A DNA stretch of 64,000 nt from Malurus cyaneus samueli (taxonomy: Eukaryota; Chordata; Aves; Passeriformes; Maluridae). The translations under genes were made by a program, and so were the position numbers. The stretch is taken from positions 50,096,050 to 50,160,049 of the forward strand of contig CM019237.1 in assembly GCA_009741485.1 (NCBI GenBank), read 5' to 3'. Each line of letters starts with the position of its first letter. The stretch's first letter is position 1. Below the pieces are notes generated by a model. It was not told where the DNA came from. It did not search any database and saw only the letters and a program-made list of their open reading frames with translations. Positions 24,601 to 32,740 of the stretch are shown here, one piece after another.

Positions 24601-25725
24601 ATTATTGATGGCAGGCTCTCCATAATGCTATCATTGTCACACTACCAAATAATATCGATTTGCTGTTTTGTATTCTCCCACCATTGTGCACGCACCTGTT
24701 GTGCCCTCCTTACACTGGAAGGTGTTTAGTGATGAACATCTTTTTGTGTTTCATAGGTCTTTAAGATTTGTCTGCCATAAACTATCACCAGCTACAGTTA
24801 TCAGCCCAACCACTCCTATAACCTGTTTCAAATTCCATTTTCAGAGAAGCTGTGGCTGCCCCATCCCTGGAAATGTCCAAGGCCAGGTTGGATGGGACTT
24901 GGAGGAACCTGGAATAGTGGAAGGTAACCCAATGAGAGGGGGTTAGAACAAGATGATCCTTAAGGTCCCTTCCAATCCAAATCATTCTGTAATTATATGA
25001 ATTAAAGCTCAAATGTCCACAGCAAACCCAAAGAGACTTTTTCTCCACTCAGGAGTTTGCCTATCCCTTTTTGCCTCCAAACCACACAAACTGCAAAATA
25101 CACATCTCCCATTTTGTCCTGAAAAGCAGTTTGACACCACTTAGATAAATAAAGGACGAACTGCTCCCATTGAAAGTGTATTAAATTCCTCCCTTACCTT
25201 TATTAACAAAACTTATTTGCTGTCTCCCATTTTACTCAATTTAGGAGTACGGGCAGAATAAATGGAGACACATACCCAAATGCACGCTTTAAACAGAATA
25301 TTAGGAGTTATAGATATGGCCAAAAGGTCAAAGTCAGCTAAGAAATGGTAAAAGGAATACAAACTTTTAGCTTACAGGGCAGTGACAGCACCAGCGCGAC
25401 AACCACAGCTACATCCCGAGCCAACCCCTGGAAGCCCTTTCTGCTCCAAACCCCAGTTTCCTAAGGAGAAGGGAAGCAGAAACACGATCACTTCTGCGCC
25501 CCCAGAAACATTTTCGGCAGCTCCTTTCCAGCCGCTGCGGTGCGAGCTGTCTCCCGCAGAGCCGCGAGCTGAGCGCGTCCCAAGCTGGGGCAAAGCCCCA
25601 CGGACGGGCCGAGCTCGCTGAGGCGCGATGGGATCTCTCGGGCCGGCCGGGCCCGGTGTCAGGGGCTGACACTCACCTGCCCTTGGCAGCCACAGCCCGC
25701 GGGCGCAGCGCCTCGCCGCCGCCAT
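12446..25725 (-). CDS. NDUFA9: NDUFA9, complex I 39-kDa accessory subunit (11 coding exons)
   Basis: NADH:ubiquinone oxidoreductase subunit A9 is a non-catalytic accessory subunit of respiratory complex I, on the matrix arm near the quinone site. It is an atypical short-chain dehydrogenase fold that binds NADPH (family knowledge). Coding exons, in transcript order: 25677-25725, 22752-22922, 21917-22014, 21644-21735, 19152-19293, 18716-18818, 17992-18059, 17781-17857, 16214-16309, 13971-14037, 12446-12613. They sum to 1,131 nt, giving 376 residues plus TAA; phases agree at every junction and all introns are GT-AG. Residues 1 to about 35 are Arg-rich and suit a mitochondrial presequence; the mature part should begin near VHHAVIPHG (36-44). 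The Rossmann glycine motif GATGFLG is at 60-66 and the YxxxK pair (Y180, K184) lies in KYLRNK. Human NDUFA9 has 377 residues and 11 exons. No frameshift or internal stop was seen. Confidence 0.97.
13971..14037 (-). CDS. NDUFA9: NDUFA9 exon 10 (residues 299-321)
   Basis: The acceptor is CATTTCCAG|T and the donor CGG|GTAAGT. It encodes [20 protein letters not shown] and DR, corresponding to human [22 protein letters not shown]. The exon ends in phase 0. Intron 10 (12614-13970) is 1.36 kb and holds no repeat I recognise. Confidence 0.95.
15702..15965 (-). repeat. CR1 fragment in NDUFA9 intron 9
   Basis: The plus strand reads AATCACAGAATCATTTAGGC, AACACCTCCCTGGGCAGCCC and AAGAAATTCTTCCTGAATTC, the reverse complement of a CR1 3' end. 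It has the same orientation as the gene. Confidence 0.9.
16214..16309 (-). CDS. NDUFA9: NDUFA9 exon 9 (residues 267-299)
   Basis: The acceptor is TTTTTCCTTCAG|C and the donor TACCA|GTAAGT. It encodes [20 protein letters not shown] and [11 protein letters not shown], the family's RYLL...Y-I-[FY]-AV-x-HR block. Phase is 1 in, 2 out. Intron 9 (14038-16213) is 2.2 kb and carries a minus-strand CR1 fragment at about 15702-15965. Confidence 0.95.
17258..17440 (-). repeat. CR1 fragment in NDUFA9 intron 8
   Basis: AGAATCACAAAATGGTTTGG, GTTGGAAGGGACCTTAAAGA and GTTGCTCAGAGCCCCATCCA on the plus strand mark a CR1 3' end in gene orientation. Confidence 0.92.
17781..17857 (-). CDS. NDUFA9: NDUFA9 exon 8 (residues 242-267)
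   Basis: The acceptor is CCTCACAG|GTG and the donor GCTGG|GTAGGT. It encodes [20 protein letters not shown] followed by TYALA and two bases of Gly267. It corresponds to human [20 protein letters not shown]. A later GT would run through an in-frame TAG, so the GG|GT site is required. Intron 8 (1.47 kb) contains a minus-strand CR1 fragment. Confidence 0.95.
17992..18059 (-). CDS. NDUFA9: NDUFA9 exon 7 (residues 219-241)
   Basis: The acceptor is TTTTCTGTCAG|AC and the donor TAT|GTAAGT. It encodes [20 protein letters not shown] and then VY. It is the same length as the human segment but less conserved before the invariant KTVKQPVY. Intron 7 is only 134 bp. Confidence 0.95.
18716..18818 (-). CDS. 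NDUFA9: NDUFA9 exon 6 (residues 185-219)
   Basis: The acceptor is CTGATAG|GCT and the donor GCAA|GTATGT. It encodes [20 protein letters not shown] followed by [14 protein letters not shown], including the well-conserved KPS-x-[IM]-FGREDRFLN block. The exon ends with one base of codon 219. Intron 6 is 656 bp. Confidence 0.96.
19152..19293 (-). CDS. NDUFA9: NDUFA9 exon 5 (residues 137-184)
   Basis: The acceptor is GGTTTAG|A and the donor AAA|GTAAGT. The exon begins [17 protein letters not shown] and continues through [15 protein letters not shown] to KYLRNK. It carries the YxxxK pair of the short-chain dehydrogenase fold (Y180, K184), retained although the subunit has no known catalytic role. 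Intron 5 is 333 bp. Confidence 0.96.
20410..20426. repeat. T17 homopolymer in NDUFA9 intron 4
   Basis: An uninterrupted run of 17 T on the plus strand, so poly(A) in the transcript sense; flanking sequence gives no sign of a retrocopy. Confidence 0.8.
21644..21735 (-). CDS. NDUFA9: NDUFA9 exon 4 (residues 107-137)
   Basis: The acceptor is GCTTACAG|GAG and the donor ACAAA|GTAATT, which leaves two bases of Lys137. It encodes [20 protein letters not shown] and then [11 protein letters not shown], the strand bearing the conserved N-[LI]-[IV]-G segment of the dinucleotide fold. Intron 4 (19294-21643) is 2.35 kb and includes a 17-base T run near 20410 and a short CA run near 21009. Confidence 0.96.
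21917..22014 (-). CDS. NDUFA9: NDUFA9 exon 3 (residues 74-106)
   Basis: The acceptor is CCCTTTAG|GT and the donor CTG|GTGAGT. It encodes [20 protein letters not shown] followed by [12 protein letters not shown], matching the conserved human segment closely. The exon ends in phase 0. Intron 3 is only 181 bp. Confidence 0.96.
22752..22922 (-). CDS. NDUFA9: NDUFA9 exon 2 (residues 17-74, Rossmann glycine motif)
   Basis: The acceptor TGTGTTGCAG|GC completes Gly17. The exon covers the rest of the presequence, the mature N-terminus ([15 protein letters not shown]) and beta-1/alpha-A of the Rossmann fold, with [17 protein letters not shown] at 58-74. The donor is G|GTAATG, which splits the Gly74 codon. 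Very close to human NDUFA9 in this segment. Intron 2 is 737 bp and contains no repeat I recognise. Confidence 0.96.
23400..23581 (+). repeat. CR1 fragment in NDUFA9 intron 1
   Basis: TTAGGGAAAAATTCTTCCCT, GCACAGGTTGCCCAGAGAGG and CCAGGTTGGATGGGGTTCTG mark a CR1 copy lacking the last part of the 3' UTR. It is antisense to the gene. Confidence 0.88.
23787..23905 (+). repeat. Unassigned intron 1 repeat, copy 1
   Basis: Resembles 25045-25157 in the same orientation. Shared blocks include CCACAAACTG versus CCACACAAACTG, CCTGAAA-x-CAGTTTGACA, and CCACTTA-x-ATAAAT. No family recognised by eye. Confidence 0.5.
24842..24996 (+). repeat. CR1 3'-end fragment in NDUFA9 intron 1
   Basis: AGAGAAGCTGTGGCTGCCCC, CAAGGCCAGGTTGGATGGGA and AAGGTCCCTTCCAATCCAAA mark the last about 150 bp of CR1, including its 3' terminus. 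Antisense to the gene. Confidence 0.92.
25045..25157 (+). repeat. Unassigned intron 1 repeat, copy 2
   Basis: Second copy of the segment at 23787-23905, about 1.26 kb away in direct orientation. Identity is roughly 70-75% by eye over the best 80 bp. Confidence 0.5.
25677..25725 (-). CDS. NDUFA9: NDUFA9 exon 1 (residues 1-16 and first base of codon 17)
   Basis: The ATG sits in an AAGATGGCGGC context inside the CpG island and encodes [16 protein letters not shown]. The donor is G|GTGAGT. The frame is open upstream as far as another ATG at 25944, but this start is preferred: it gives the family's normal length and a typical Arg/Ala-rich mitochondrial presequence. Intron 1 (22923-25676, 2.75 kb) follows and holds two CR1 fragments and a pair of similar unassigned segments. 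Confidence 0.92.
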
Positions 25726-25728
25726 CTT
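25718..25728 (-). promoter_or_regulatory. YY1-type motif over the NDUFA9 start codon
   Basis: AAGATGGCGGC on the minus strand matches the YY1 consensus and includes the initiator ATG. This arrangement is common in mammalian and avian housekeeping and mitochondrial genes. Binding is inferred from sequence only. Confidence 0.6.
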
Positions 25729-25747
25729 GTCCTGCCGCGGCGGGGCG

Positions 25748-25757
25748 GCGCATGCGC
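25748..25757. promoter_or_regulatory. NRF-1-like palindrome, proximal copy
   Basis: GCGCATGCGC is the palindromic core of the nuclear respiratory factor 1 site and lies 23 bp upstream of the NDUFA9 ATG. NRF-1 is a known activator of nuclear genes for respiratory-chain subunits, so the site fits the gene. Confidence 0.65.
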
Positions 25758-25775
25758 GGGGCGCCGGGACGGTGG

Positions 25776-25785
25776 GCGCGTGCGC
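25776..25785. promoter_or_regulatory. NRF-1-like site, middle copy (one base off palindrome)
   Basis: GCGCGTGCGC differs from the palindromic core by one base (CGTG for CATG). It lies 18 bp beyond the proximal site. It is a weaker candidate than its two neighbours. Confidence 0.45.
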
Positions 25786-25792
25786 GGGGCAT

Positions 25793-25823
25793 GGGCGGGG
25801 CCGCGCATGCGCAGGGCGGGGCC
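25793..25823. promoter_or_regulatory. Two GC boxes (Sp/KLF-type) flanking the distal NRF-1-like site
   Basis: GGGCGGGGCC occurs at 25793-25802 and again at 25814-25823. These are Sp1-family consensus sites next to the NRF-1-like palindromes; no TATA box is visible nearby. Confidence 0.55.
25803..25812. promoter_or_regulatory. NRF-1-like palindrome, distal copy
   Basis: A second perfect GCGCATGCGC, 55 bp (centre to centre) from the proximal one and flanked by GC boxes on both sides. Confidence 0.65.
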
Positions 25824-25963
25824 GCGGGGTCCCTCGGCGCTCTCTAATTAAAAACTTTCGTCGTTCATTAGCGTGGGAGGGATTGTGCAGGGCAGCGTGA
25901 GTGACTTCTGACCCAACAGTGCTGTATGAATCAGGTTGTAGCACTGAGTGCTGCGCACTGTGT

Positions 25964-26172
25964 TTCCTTAAACACCTCGGGGTGTAGCGGTAACTCCAGG
26001 GACGGTCGCTCCGCCGCCCCTGTGGGCAGCCCGTTCCAATGTCACCGCGCTTTCTGTGAAGAAATGCTTCCTCATGTCCAGTCTGAGCCTCTCCTGGCGG
26101 AGCTTGCGGCCGTTTCTTCTTGTCCTGCTCCTTTTTCCCTGAGAAGAGAGCCCGACCCCCAGCTGCAGCTGT
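25964..26172 (-). repeat. CR1 fragment beside the NDUFA9 promoter, CpG-retaining
   Basis: The plus strand reads AAACACCTCGGGGTGTAGCG, GTGGGCAGCCCGTTCCAATG and AGAAATGCTTCCTCATGTCC, the reverse complement of a CR1 3' segment. About 13 CpGs remain in the first 150 bp, unlike the other CR1 copies here. Confidence 0.85.
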
Positions 26173-26439
26173 AAACGCTTCGGGTTAGCGCTGAGAGAAT
26201 GGGATGATGTACATAGTTGAGAAGCAGAGTGCGAATCACCAGCGTGTTGGGTCTAGTTTACACACAGCAAAGGGAAGATGAAGGCCAGCACCAGACTTTT
26301 TGTTCTAGGACTTTATGTTTGGGAGCAGTTGCCGGACAGCAGTTTGGAAGATGCTCTGTGAGAGTGAGATTAGGACAGTACACAGAGCTTGAGGGAAGGT
26401 TCGCATCTCAAGGGAGTTTCATGCAGATCAGTGAGTGCG
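26173..26439. other. Intergenic, no gene recognised
   Basis: Moderate GC with scattered CpG; no recognised repeat or exon. It lies between the CR1 copy and the unknown repeat family. Confidence 0.4.
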
Positions 26440-26640
26440 AGTTAGAGATGGAGCAGCTGCTCCCACACTAAACGTTGTAGAAGAAAGAAGCCTTTCTGGA
26501 AGAAAGTGCTGAAATTGCCCTTCCTTTTGCAGCCCATCAACTGCACAGCCAACAGTGAGAAGATTTGTCCTCCTTCCCAGCTCTATGCAGGATCAGTCTC
26601 CAAGAGCCAGGATCCTGATGCCTGAAAAGGCTTAGAAAGT
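26440..26640 (+). repeat. Unknown repeat family, partial copy A
   Basis: Shares CTCCCACACTAA at its start and a run CAGCTCTATG...ATCAGTCT...AGAGCCAGGATCC near its end with the segment at 27411-27870. The middle is shortened relative to that copy. Not a repeat I can name. Confidence 0.5.
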
Positions 26641-27159
26641 CTATAGAGCAGATATTTGTTTATTGTAGTGCTGAAGGTGAGGAGGATTTCTCTTAACTCA
26701 CTTGCTTTTGCTTTAAATTAGCACATATTCATACAGTAAGTATGGTGTAATATTACTATTGTTACTGTCCCCCATACGCCCACCATACACTCATTGCTAT
26801 ACATGGGCACAAAAATGCACGATATCATAGTTTTTAAACTGATCTTTTCCAGACTTGACAATTTCCAAACAAATATGCACGTGTCATTTTTAATTCAGTG
26901 GTCATGGAGTTCTGCCTTTAATGAGATACTGTTCTTTTCATCATAGTGGATTTTTAACCTTTGTCTTCAGGGTATGCGCAGTTGTGATGTTCATGAGTTT
27001 TTTCTAGTCTTTTAAGTCGTAATTTTTAATTATTTTGTTGATTGTTCCGTGCTTCTGCTAAGTTTTCATTAGTGCTCGCTACTGTTTTTTGTTACAGCAT
27101 CTACCTGTCTACTTTCTAGAGAACTTTTTTTATTTATGTTTTTTGGTGATTTTACGTAT

Positions 27160-27380
27160 TTATGTACTAATTTAGCTAGTTAGATTATGTGCAGCTAGTA
27201 TACTATATGTTGCTAATATAGTATTAAAAATTTATAGCAATATATAAAAAGCTATCACTGATAATATATTAAAAGTGGTTACGTTTTATTTTAATAATAT
27301 ATAAAAAGTTATTACATTTTTATATTGATAACGTATTAAAAGGCTATAGAAATGTATTATATGTATAACAAGCTTCATAA
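27160..27380. repeat. AT-rich degenerate tandem repeat, about 57-bp period
   Basis: Two clear units begin AATATATAAAAAG at 27239 and 27296, each ending near a TATTAAAAG block. Less clear related sequence extends on both sides. The segment is nearly all A and T. Confidence 0.65.
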
Positions 27381-27410
27381 GCACTTTGCTACTTTGATAC
27401 TGACTACTCC

Positions 27411-27830
27411 CACACTAATGGGGCCAGGACTGAAAAGCGCTTGGCCTTTTCCTGGGCACTGTCAGCGCTCATAAAACCAAACACACGATGGCGATATGGA
27501 CTTGGAAAAGGAGGAAATGCACCGAGAGGCAAGTGGAGAGCGTCCCTGCTCTCCAATTCAACTTGTGTCAGGAGAAAAAGATTTCGCTGATCTTACAAGT
27601 ACAAACTCCTCTTTGCACCACACTCAAACGGCAACACGAGCTCCTCTACACTAAAAAATGTTTCCTCTCTTGCAGAGGCTGCAAACTTGAAAATATCAGG
27701 CAAAAATATCAGGTCACAAAAGTGCCATTTGAGAAAGCTCTTGCTGCCTACAGCTTCAGCTGCACCCAAGAGCTAGCAGCACACACTCTGCTGTCGGCCC
27801 TTTCCTTCTCAGCTCTATGGACCATCAGTC
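27411..27830 (+). repeat. Unknown repeat family, copy B (left arm of inverted pair)
   Basis: Aligns with the reverse complement of 28230-28690 over about 400 bp at roughly 65-75% identity by eye. Shared blocks include AGCGCTTGG, CACACGATGGCGAT-x-TGGACTTG, AAAAAGATTTC, AGTACAAAC and GCTGCCTACA. It contains an ATG in a strong context (A at -3, G at +4) at 27488, opening a 156-codon frame to 27958. The first residues read MAIWTWKRRKCTE, and the same frame is open in the opposite copy. No protein family recognised. Confidence 0.6.
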
Positions 27831-28229
27831 TTACAGAGCCAGGATCCAAACAGGATGACGCCACTGATAGTTCAAACACTAAATGTGCTAGGAAAAAAAT
27901 GCTCAACAGCTTGGCTTTTGCCTTGTCAATGCAACAGTTCAACAGCTCTAACCCATAGACTGGCCTATTAGGAAAAGCAATTAAATTTGCCAAAACCATC
28001 CAATCTGTGGATCCAAAATTTGTTTATTTCCCAAAGAGAAGAACTGTAAGACCATCTGAAAAGAAATGAGATTTGTTGTCTGTTCTTCTCCAGAACAGAG
28101 AACATCCAGGGACTGATCCCATACAAAGGTGCCAGGACACCGTTACCGCGCATTACCTGCCTTGGGCTCTCTGTCAGCTGCACACCAATTTTGAGCGTAG
28201 CTGCTCACCTTGTCCAAAAGAAGTGCACT

Positions 28230-28690
28230 GCCAAAATTTCAGAAGGCCACCTCTGAGAAGTGGAAACCTCATGCCGATTTGAGGAGTGTGAGGAGCAGGT
28301 CTCTGGGTGCGGTTTAAGTTGTAGGCAGCAGCAGCATTCTCAGTTGACACTTGCGTGAGCTTTGCTATTGCTGGATGGTTTCAAGTTTGTATCCGAGTTC
28401 TGCCAAAGTAAAAAAAAAAAACATTGTCGTAAAGGAGTTGATGTTGCTTTTTGAGTGTAGGGCAAATAAGGGTTTGTACTGGGAAGAGAAGTGAAATCTT
28501 TTTGTCCTGACGCAGTAGATTTGAGCGCAGTAGTGTTTTCAGCTTGGATCTGCGCTTTGGGTGATTTAGAGGTGAGGTGCGTTTTCTTCTTTTGCAAGTC
28601 CACATCGCCATCGTGTGGTTGATTTCATGAGAGTGCGCGGCCAAGCCAAGCGCTCTTCTGTTCCCGCACCATTCGTGTTGAAGCTCTCCG
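28230..28690 (-). repeat. Unknown repeat family, copy C (right arm of inverted pair)
   Basis: Inverted counterpart of 27411-27830, separated by a spacer of about 400 bp. The equivalent ATG is at 28611 on the minus strand, also with A at -3 and G at +4. It opens a frame starting MAMWTCKRRKRTS that runs 76 codons to 28381. The main length difference between copies within the frame is 21 nt, a multiple of three, so the frames stay aligned. Confidence 0.6.
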
Positions 28691-31025
28691 TGTAGGGGGT
28701 CCTTTGTGAATGCTGTCTCTTTGAGAGACATTCTGTTCTGCTCCAAAGAATACAAGGAAAAAAATTGTTGCTATCTCTTGAGACTGTAATCTTGTTTGAT
28801 AAGAAAAAAAGGAGATATAAAATTTACTCTAGGTAAATAGCAATCTCAGTAAGAGTAGGTTTTGTAGAAAGTCACATCTTTCATTTTACCTTTTTAAGTG
28901 TATTTAATTGTGAAAAAGTAATTTTCTATTCTGCAAGACACTCAATTCAGTACACTATGGAGGTGTCTCTCCATAAGGTCTATGTTTTGCTCCAGAGATT
29001 GTTTGGAAATTGTCAAGTCTGGAAAAGATCAGTGAAAAAAACATGCAGAATCCTGTGATTCATGTCTTTTCCTGCAGAAATATTTCTCTCCTGAGTATCC
29101 ACCTGACAGCCTTTCCTTTGAGTGCTTTTGCAGGGAGAGGATCCGAGCTACACTTTTCCACTTTTCCCCCAGAGCCTCCTGTCTTGTGGCAGGCATGTCA
29201 CAGTCAGAAGAATGTTCCTGCATTTCCATAAGGACAGAAATAAAGACTATAGCATTTATGGAACAGCTGCTGCCCAAGTTACTCAGTGTGAATGTTAAAG
29301 ACAATCTCTCTGTGTGCTGAAAATCAGGCCCCTCATGAAAGCATGTGGTGAGAAATAATTCAGAGGGGAACCATGATTGTCTCCTACACATGATAGACTG
29401 AGCATGCAGTCTGAAGGAAGCAGAACAAAATCAAAATAAATACCCTATTGAGAGAAAATATTCTTATTTCCTCAGATGTTTACTCTGCCACTCAGGCAAA
29501 GATAAGGAGGAAAACAATATTTTCTAATATTTCTACATATACCTTGACCATAGGTATTCTTGCTGAGAACAACAGTGCTTTCTTAGGGCCCGAAGTTGAC
29601 AAATTGATTTGTGTTAAGAATCTGAATATACAGGAAAATACGAGGAACTGCTCTTTGTGTTTTAGGTGCTCTCTTTAATTGCTTCTTTCTTTGCAGAAAT
29701 ATTAGCAATAAAATCCTGAGGTTGCTATCTGGTTTTACACTGACAGATACTACCAGCTCTTTTAAACAAGTGTTTACTTAGGTCCATGAAGGCTTGTTAG
29801 CACAATGTGCAACTGCAGTGCACAACACTTACTCAACAAGCAGGCTAATTGGTTTTTTTCCCCATCTTCTTTCCAAGAAAGATAAATACTGTGACAGGAG
29901 GTGAGTAATTAGAATAAAAAAGAAATCCTGCTGTCTCAAACTGGCACTCACAGGCACTTTGTTAACATACTTTAGGTGAAAAAGCAGACTCTTTATCAGC
30001 TTCGTAGGATTTCAGTGGTTTCTGGCCATTCTTTGCATGGCTACTACAGCTTTCCCCATGTATTTCAATTTAGGTGGTTGCTCCTTGCAGTTCCAACAAG
30101 TTTCTGTACTTTAATCTACTCCCTCAGAGCTCCCTGGAAATGAGGCCAGAGGAAATAACAGCACTGTACCATTAAATGCTGTCAAAAATACTGTGCACAC
30201 TCAAAACATTTGTTTAAAATATTCCATCTTAAGTTATAACATTGAAGGCTTGTTGAATAGCTAAGACATTCAAGCAGCAAATTAGCTCCTTTGTGTTTAA
30301 TGGAGCTATTTAGATGTTAGTAAGATAATAGCCTTAATTACTTTTCATTATTTGTACAGTTTTACTATTTGCATTAAATTCAGCTGTGAAAGGAGATTAT
30401 TTAGGTTCAAGTTCTAGCTATAATGCATTAGGGAAATGCTGAAATGTTTACACTGCAAGCAGAGCTGAGAACAGATACGTAGTGAAAGTATGATTATAGT
30501 TCATATGACTGATGAATAAATTTATATTAGAAATTCCATTTTGGATCCTGAGTGGAACATAAACTTCTTTCCATGACAATCAACAAGATAACCCTACATA
30601 CACATCACTTATTTTCTGTATTTTTTGAAAAGGGGAGCTGAATGAAAGTAAAAATCTTTCCTTATCCTAAGGTTAGGAAATGTAGTTAAGACCGGGTCCT
30701 TGACAATGGGCCTTTTCCTAAGGAAAATGATGCCTGGGGAGGGAACTCAGCAAATATTGTGTTATCTTGTGTCAGAGAAAGATGTAGTATTTTGTGCTGA
30801 AGCATATACAATTATTTTTTATTTCATTATTTGAAAGGAATAATTATTTCATATTTTTCAGAACAGGTACTAATTTTTCATCTCTACTCACACACATACC
30901 TAGCCAGACTAATTCTTCATCTCTAAAAAATTATTTTAAAATCATTTCATTCTAAAACACTTAGAGGTTTCCCAAAAAATTGTCATAAAAATATATCCAC
31001 AAATACAGATGAGAAGTAACTTCTG
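28691..31025. other. Intergenic, no gene recognised
   Basis: AT-rich unique-looking sequence. A stretch at about 30200-30480 has the texture of conserved noncoding DNA (ATTA-type motifs, few repeats), but no comparison could be made. Confidence 0.45.
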
Positions 31026-31102
31026 TTGTTGTGGGTTTTTTTGTTTTTTGGTTTTTTTTTATTATTTTGTTTGTTTGTTTTTTGTTTTTTTTTTTTTTTT
31101 TA
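31026..31102. repeat. T-rich simple repeat
   Basis: Runs of T interrupted by single G or GG, including (TTTG)n and a final T run of about 18. Confidence 0.85.
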
Positions 31103-32740
31103 AGGATATGTTTGTCTTTTTATTCTTTACTACTCAGACTTATCTGTAAAATCTTGGGTACAAGAACCTTGTCTTGCTTTGTTTCTGTAAAGGACCATCT
31201 CATAATGAACACCCTCAACTTAAAATTCAGGAATAAAAAGAGGGAAAATTAGTATAGATCTGTTTTCAATAGCACTGACATTACCACACATTTAAATTAG
31301 CTTGACAATTATTTTGGGAAGGGCTGAGCTGGGATAATCATCTGAAGGATTTTAGTTGCATGCCAGTTGTTTCACAGGTTTCTGCCAGCTCCTCTCACCC
31401 TACATGCAGTCATAAATCCTGCTTATGGACACAGTTAAATATTGCCAGCAGCTCCAAATAGGCTGCTGTAGGAAGGGCAAGCAGAATTTAGCCTGGATCA
31501 TGGATAATAAAGCCAGCAAAGTGTTTTCAATTTGCACTCCATTTTCAAAGATAAAAGTAATGTCACCCTCCCTACCCTCCCTGTGCCAGGACTGACACAA
31601 AAGCCCTCTGTGTTGGTATGATTCACCAAGAAATGTGTGAACAGGCTTCTGGCCCTTCCAAGTGTGAAACCATTGCTGCACAAGGAGCTCAGGAATTTCC
31701 TTTGGTGTTTGTATGGAAGATAAATGCTGTCCTCTCCCACTAGGGTAGGATGCCCGGGGATGTTTACAGCTCATAAAACAAAAAAACATTACAGCAGAGA
31801 GAAAACCTTCCCTTCCAGGTTTGCCCCAAATGCTAACAAGATGTGTCTGCTAGTTGGGAACTGAGGACAAAGATACACATTCACAGGCTGCAAAATAATT
31901 CCACAAGAGCAGAAGGACCATGTCAGTAATTGCTGCCAATAGTGATCCAAACCTCTGTCCTGGATGCCTGTGCAGAAAGATCTGCCCCTTGCCTCACAGA
32001 GGCTGATTTGAAGGCAATTTTCTGAAATCACAGCACGTTATTCCATCAGCTAACTTGTCACCTCGGTGATGAGAAAGCAGTAATGCCATTGCCACTTATT
32101 TTAGTGCGTTTTCAGCGTGTTGATTCCACTGCAGTCTCATCATCACCCACCCAGACCTCCTCTAATGACCTTACTACCGAGGAGAGGAGGGGGAGAGCAG
32201 AGACAGTGCTCCTGGAAATGCTGCTGAGATGTTCATGAAAGCATAAACTGATCTTATTGCAAATAATAACAGCATTTTCCTCCAACCTGATTTGTGATAG
32301 GAAGCAATTTGGTGAAATACAATCCAAAGAAAAAAAAATGGAACAGAACTAAAATGAAAAATGCTTAGTATGGAGACCCTTAAGAAGAAGCCAGGAAACT
32401 TTTCACTAGTTATGCTCTTTGTAAAAGTGAAATAACAGTTACTGTTACTTGTTGTTTCAGTAATCCAGGTATAGATAATATAATTTAACATTTCTCACCT
32501 GATAATGATTTTTTGGCTTATGCTACTTTAAAAAAATGTCCTCAATTTAAAGAATAACCAAATCATTCTTTTAGGTGAAAAAGGAATTTGCCCTTATTTT
32601 TTTCACAAATGTAACTTTTCAAAATTACCATTTAGAAACGAACTGATCAAATATCAATGATGCTTTGTGTTCCTAAGCACAAGTAAATGCTTCCAAAATA
32701 CAAAAAGAATGTTTATGATCTCATACCACATTAGACAATA
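31103..32740. other. Intergenic, no gene recognised
   Basis: No gene or known repeat supported. The minus-strand open frame of 129 codons at 31400-31789 has no recognisable domain. Confidence 0.5.

Larger units (their letters stand above)
25480..25850. promoter_or_regulatory. CpG island spanning NDUFA9 exon 1
   Basis: CpG dinucleotides are very dense here compared with the flanking sequence, where they are rare. The island covers the first part of intron 1, exon 1 and about 125 bp upstream, as expected for a TATA-less housekeeping promoter. CpG density stays raised through an adjoining CR1 copy to about 26110. No plus-strand gene start could be supported. Confidence 0.85.

Noticed and set aside
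25372..25944. A 190-codon minus-strand frame that starts at 25944 and includes NDUFA9 exon 1
   Set aside because: It is the NDUFA9 exon 1 frame read upstream through the GC-rich promoter and downstream past the exon 1 donor. The start at 25725 gives the right protein length and a typical presequence, so the upstream ATG was not used.
27488..27958. The 156-codon frame as a confirmed protein-coding gene
   Set aside because: No family resemblance. It sits within a repeated segment, and the second half is not preserved in the inverted copy. It was kept only as part of the repeat finding.
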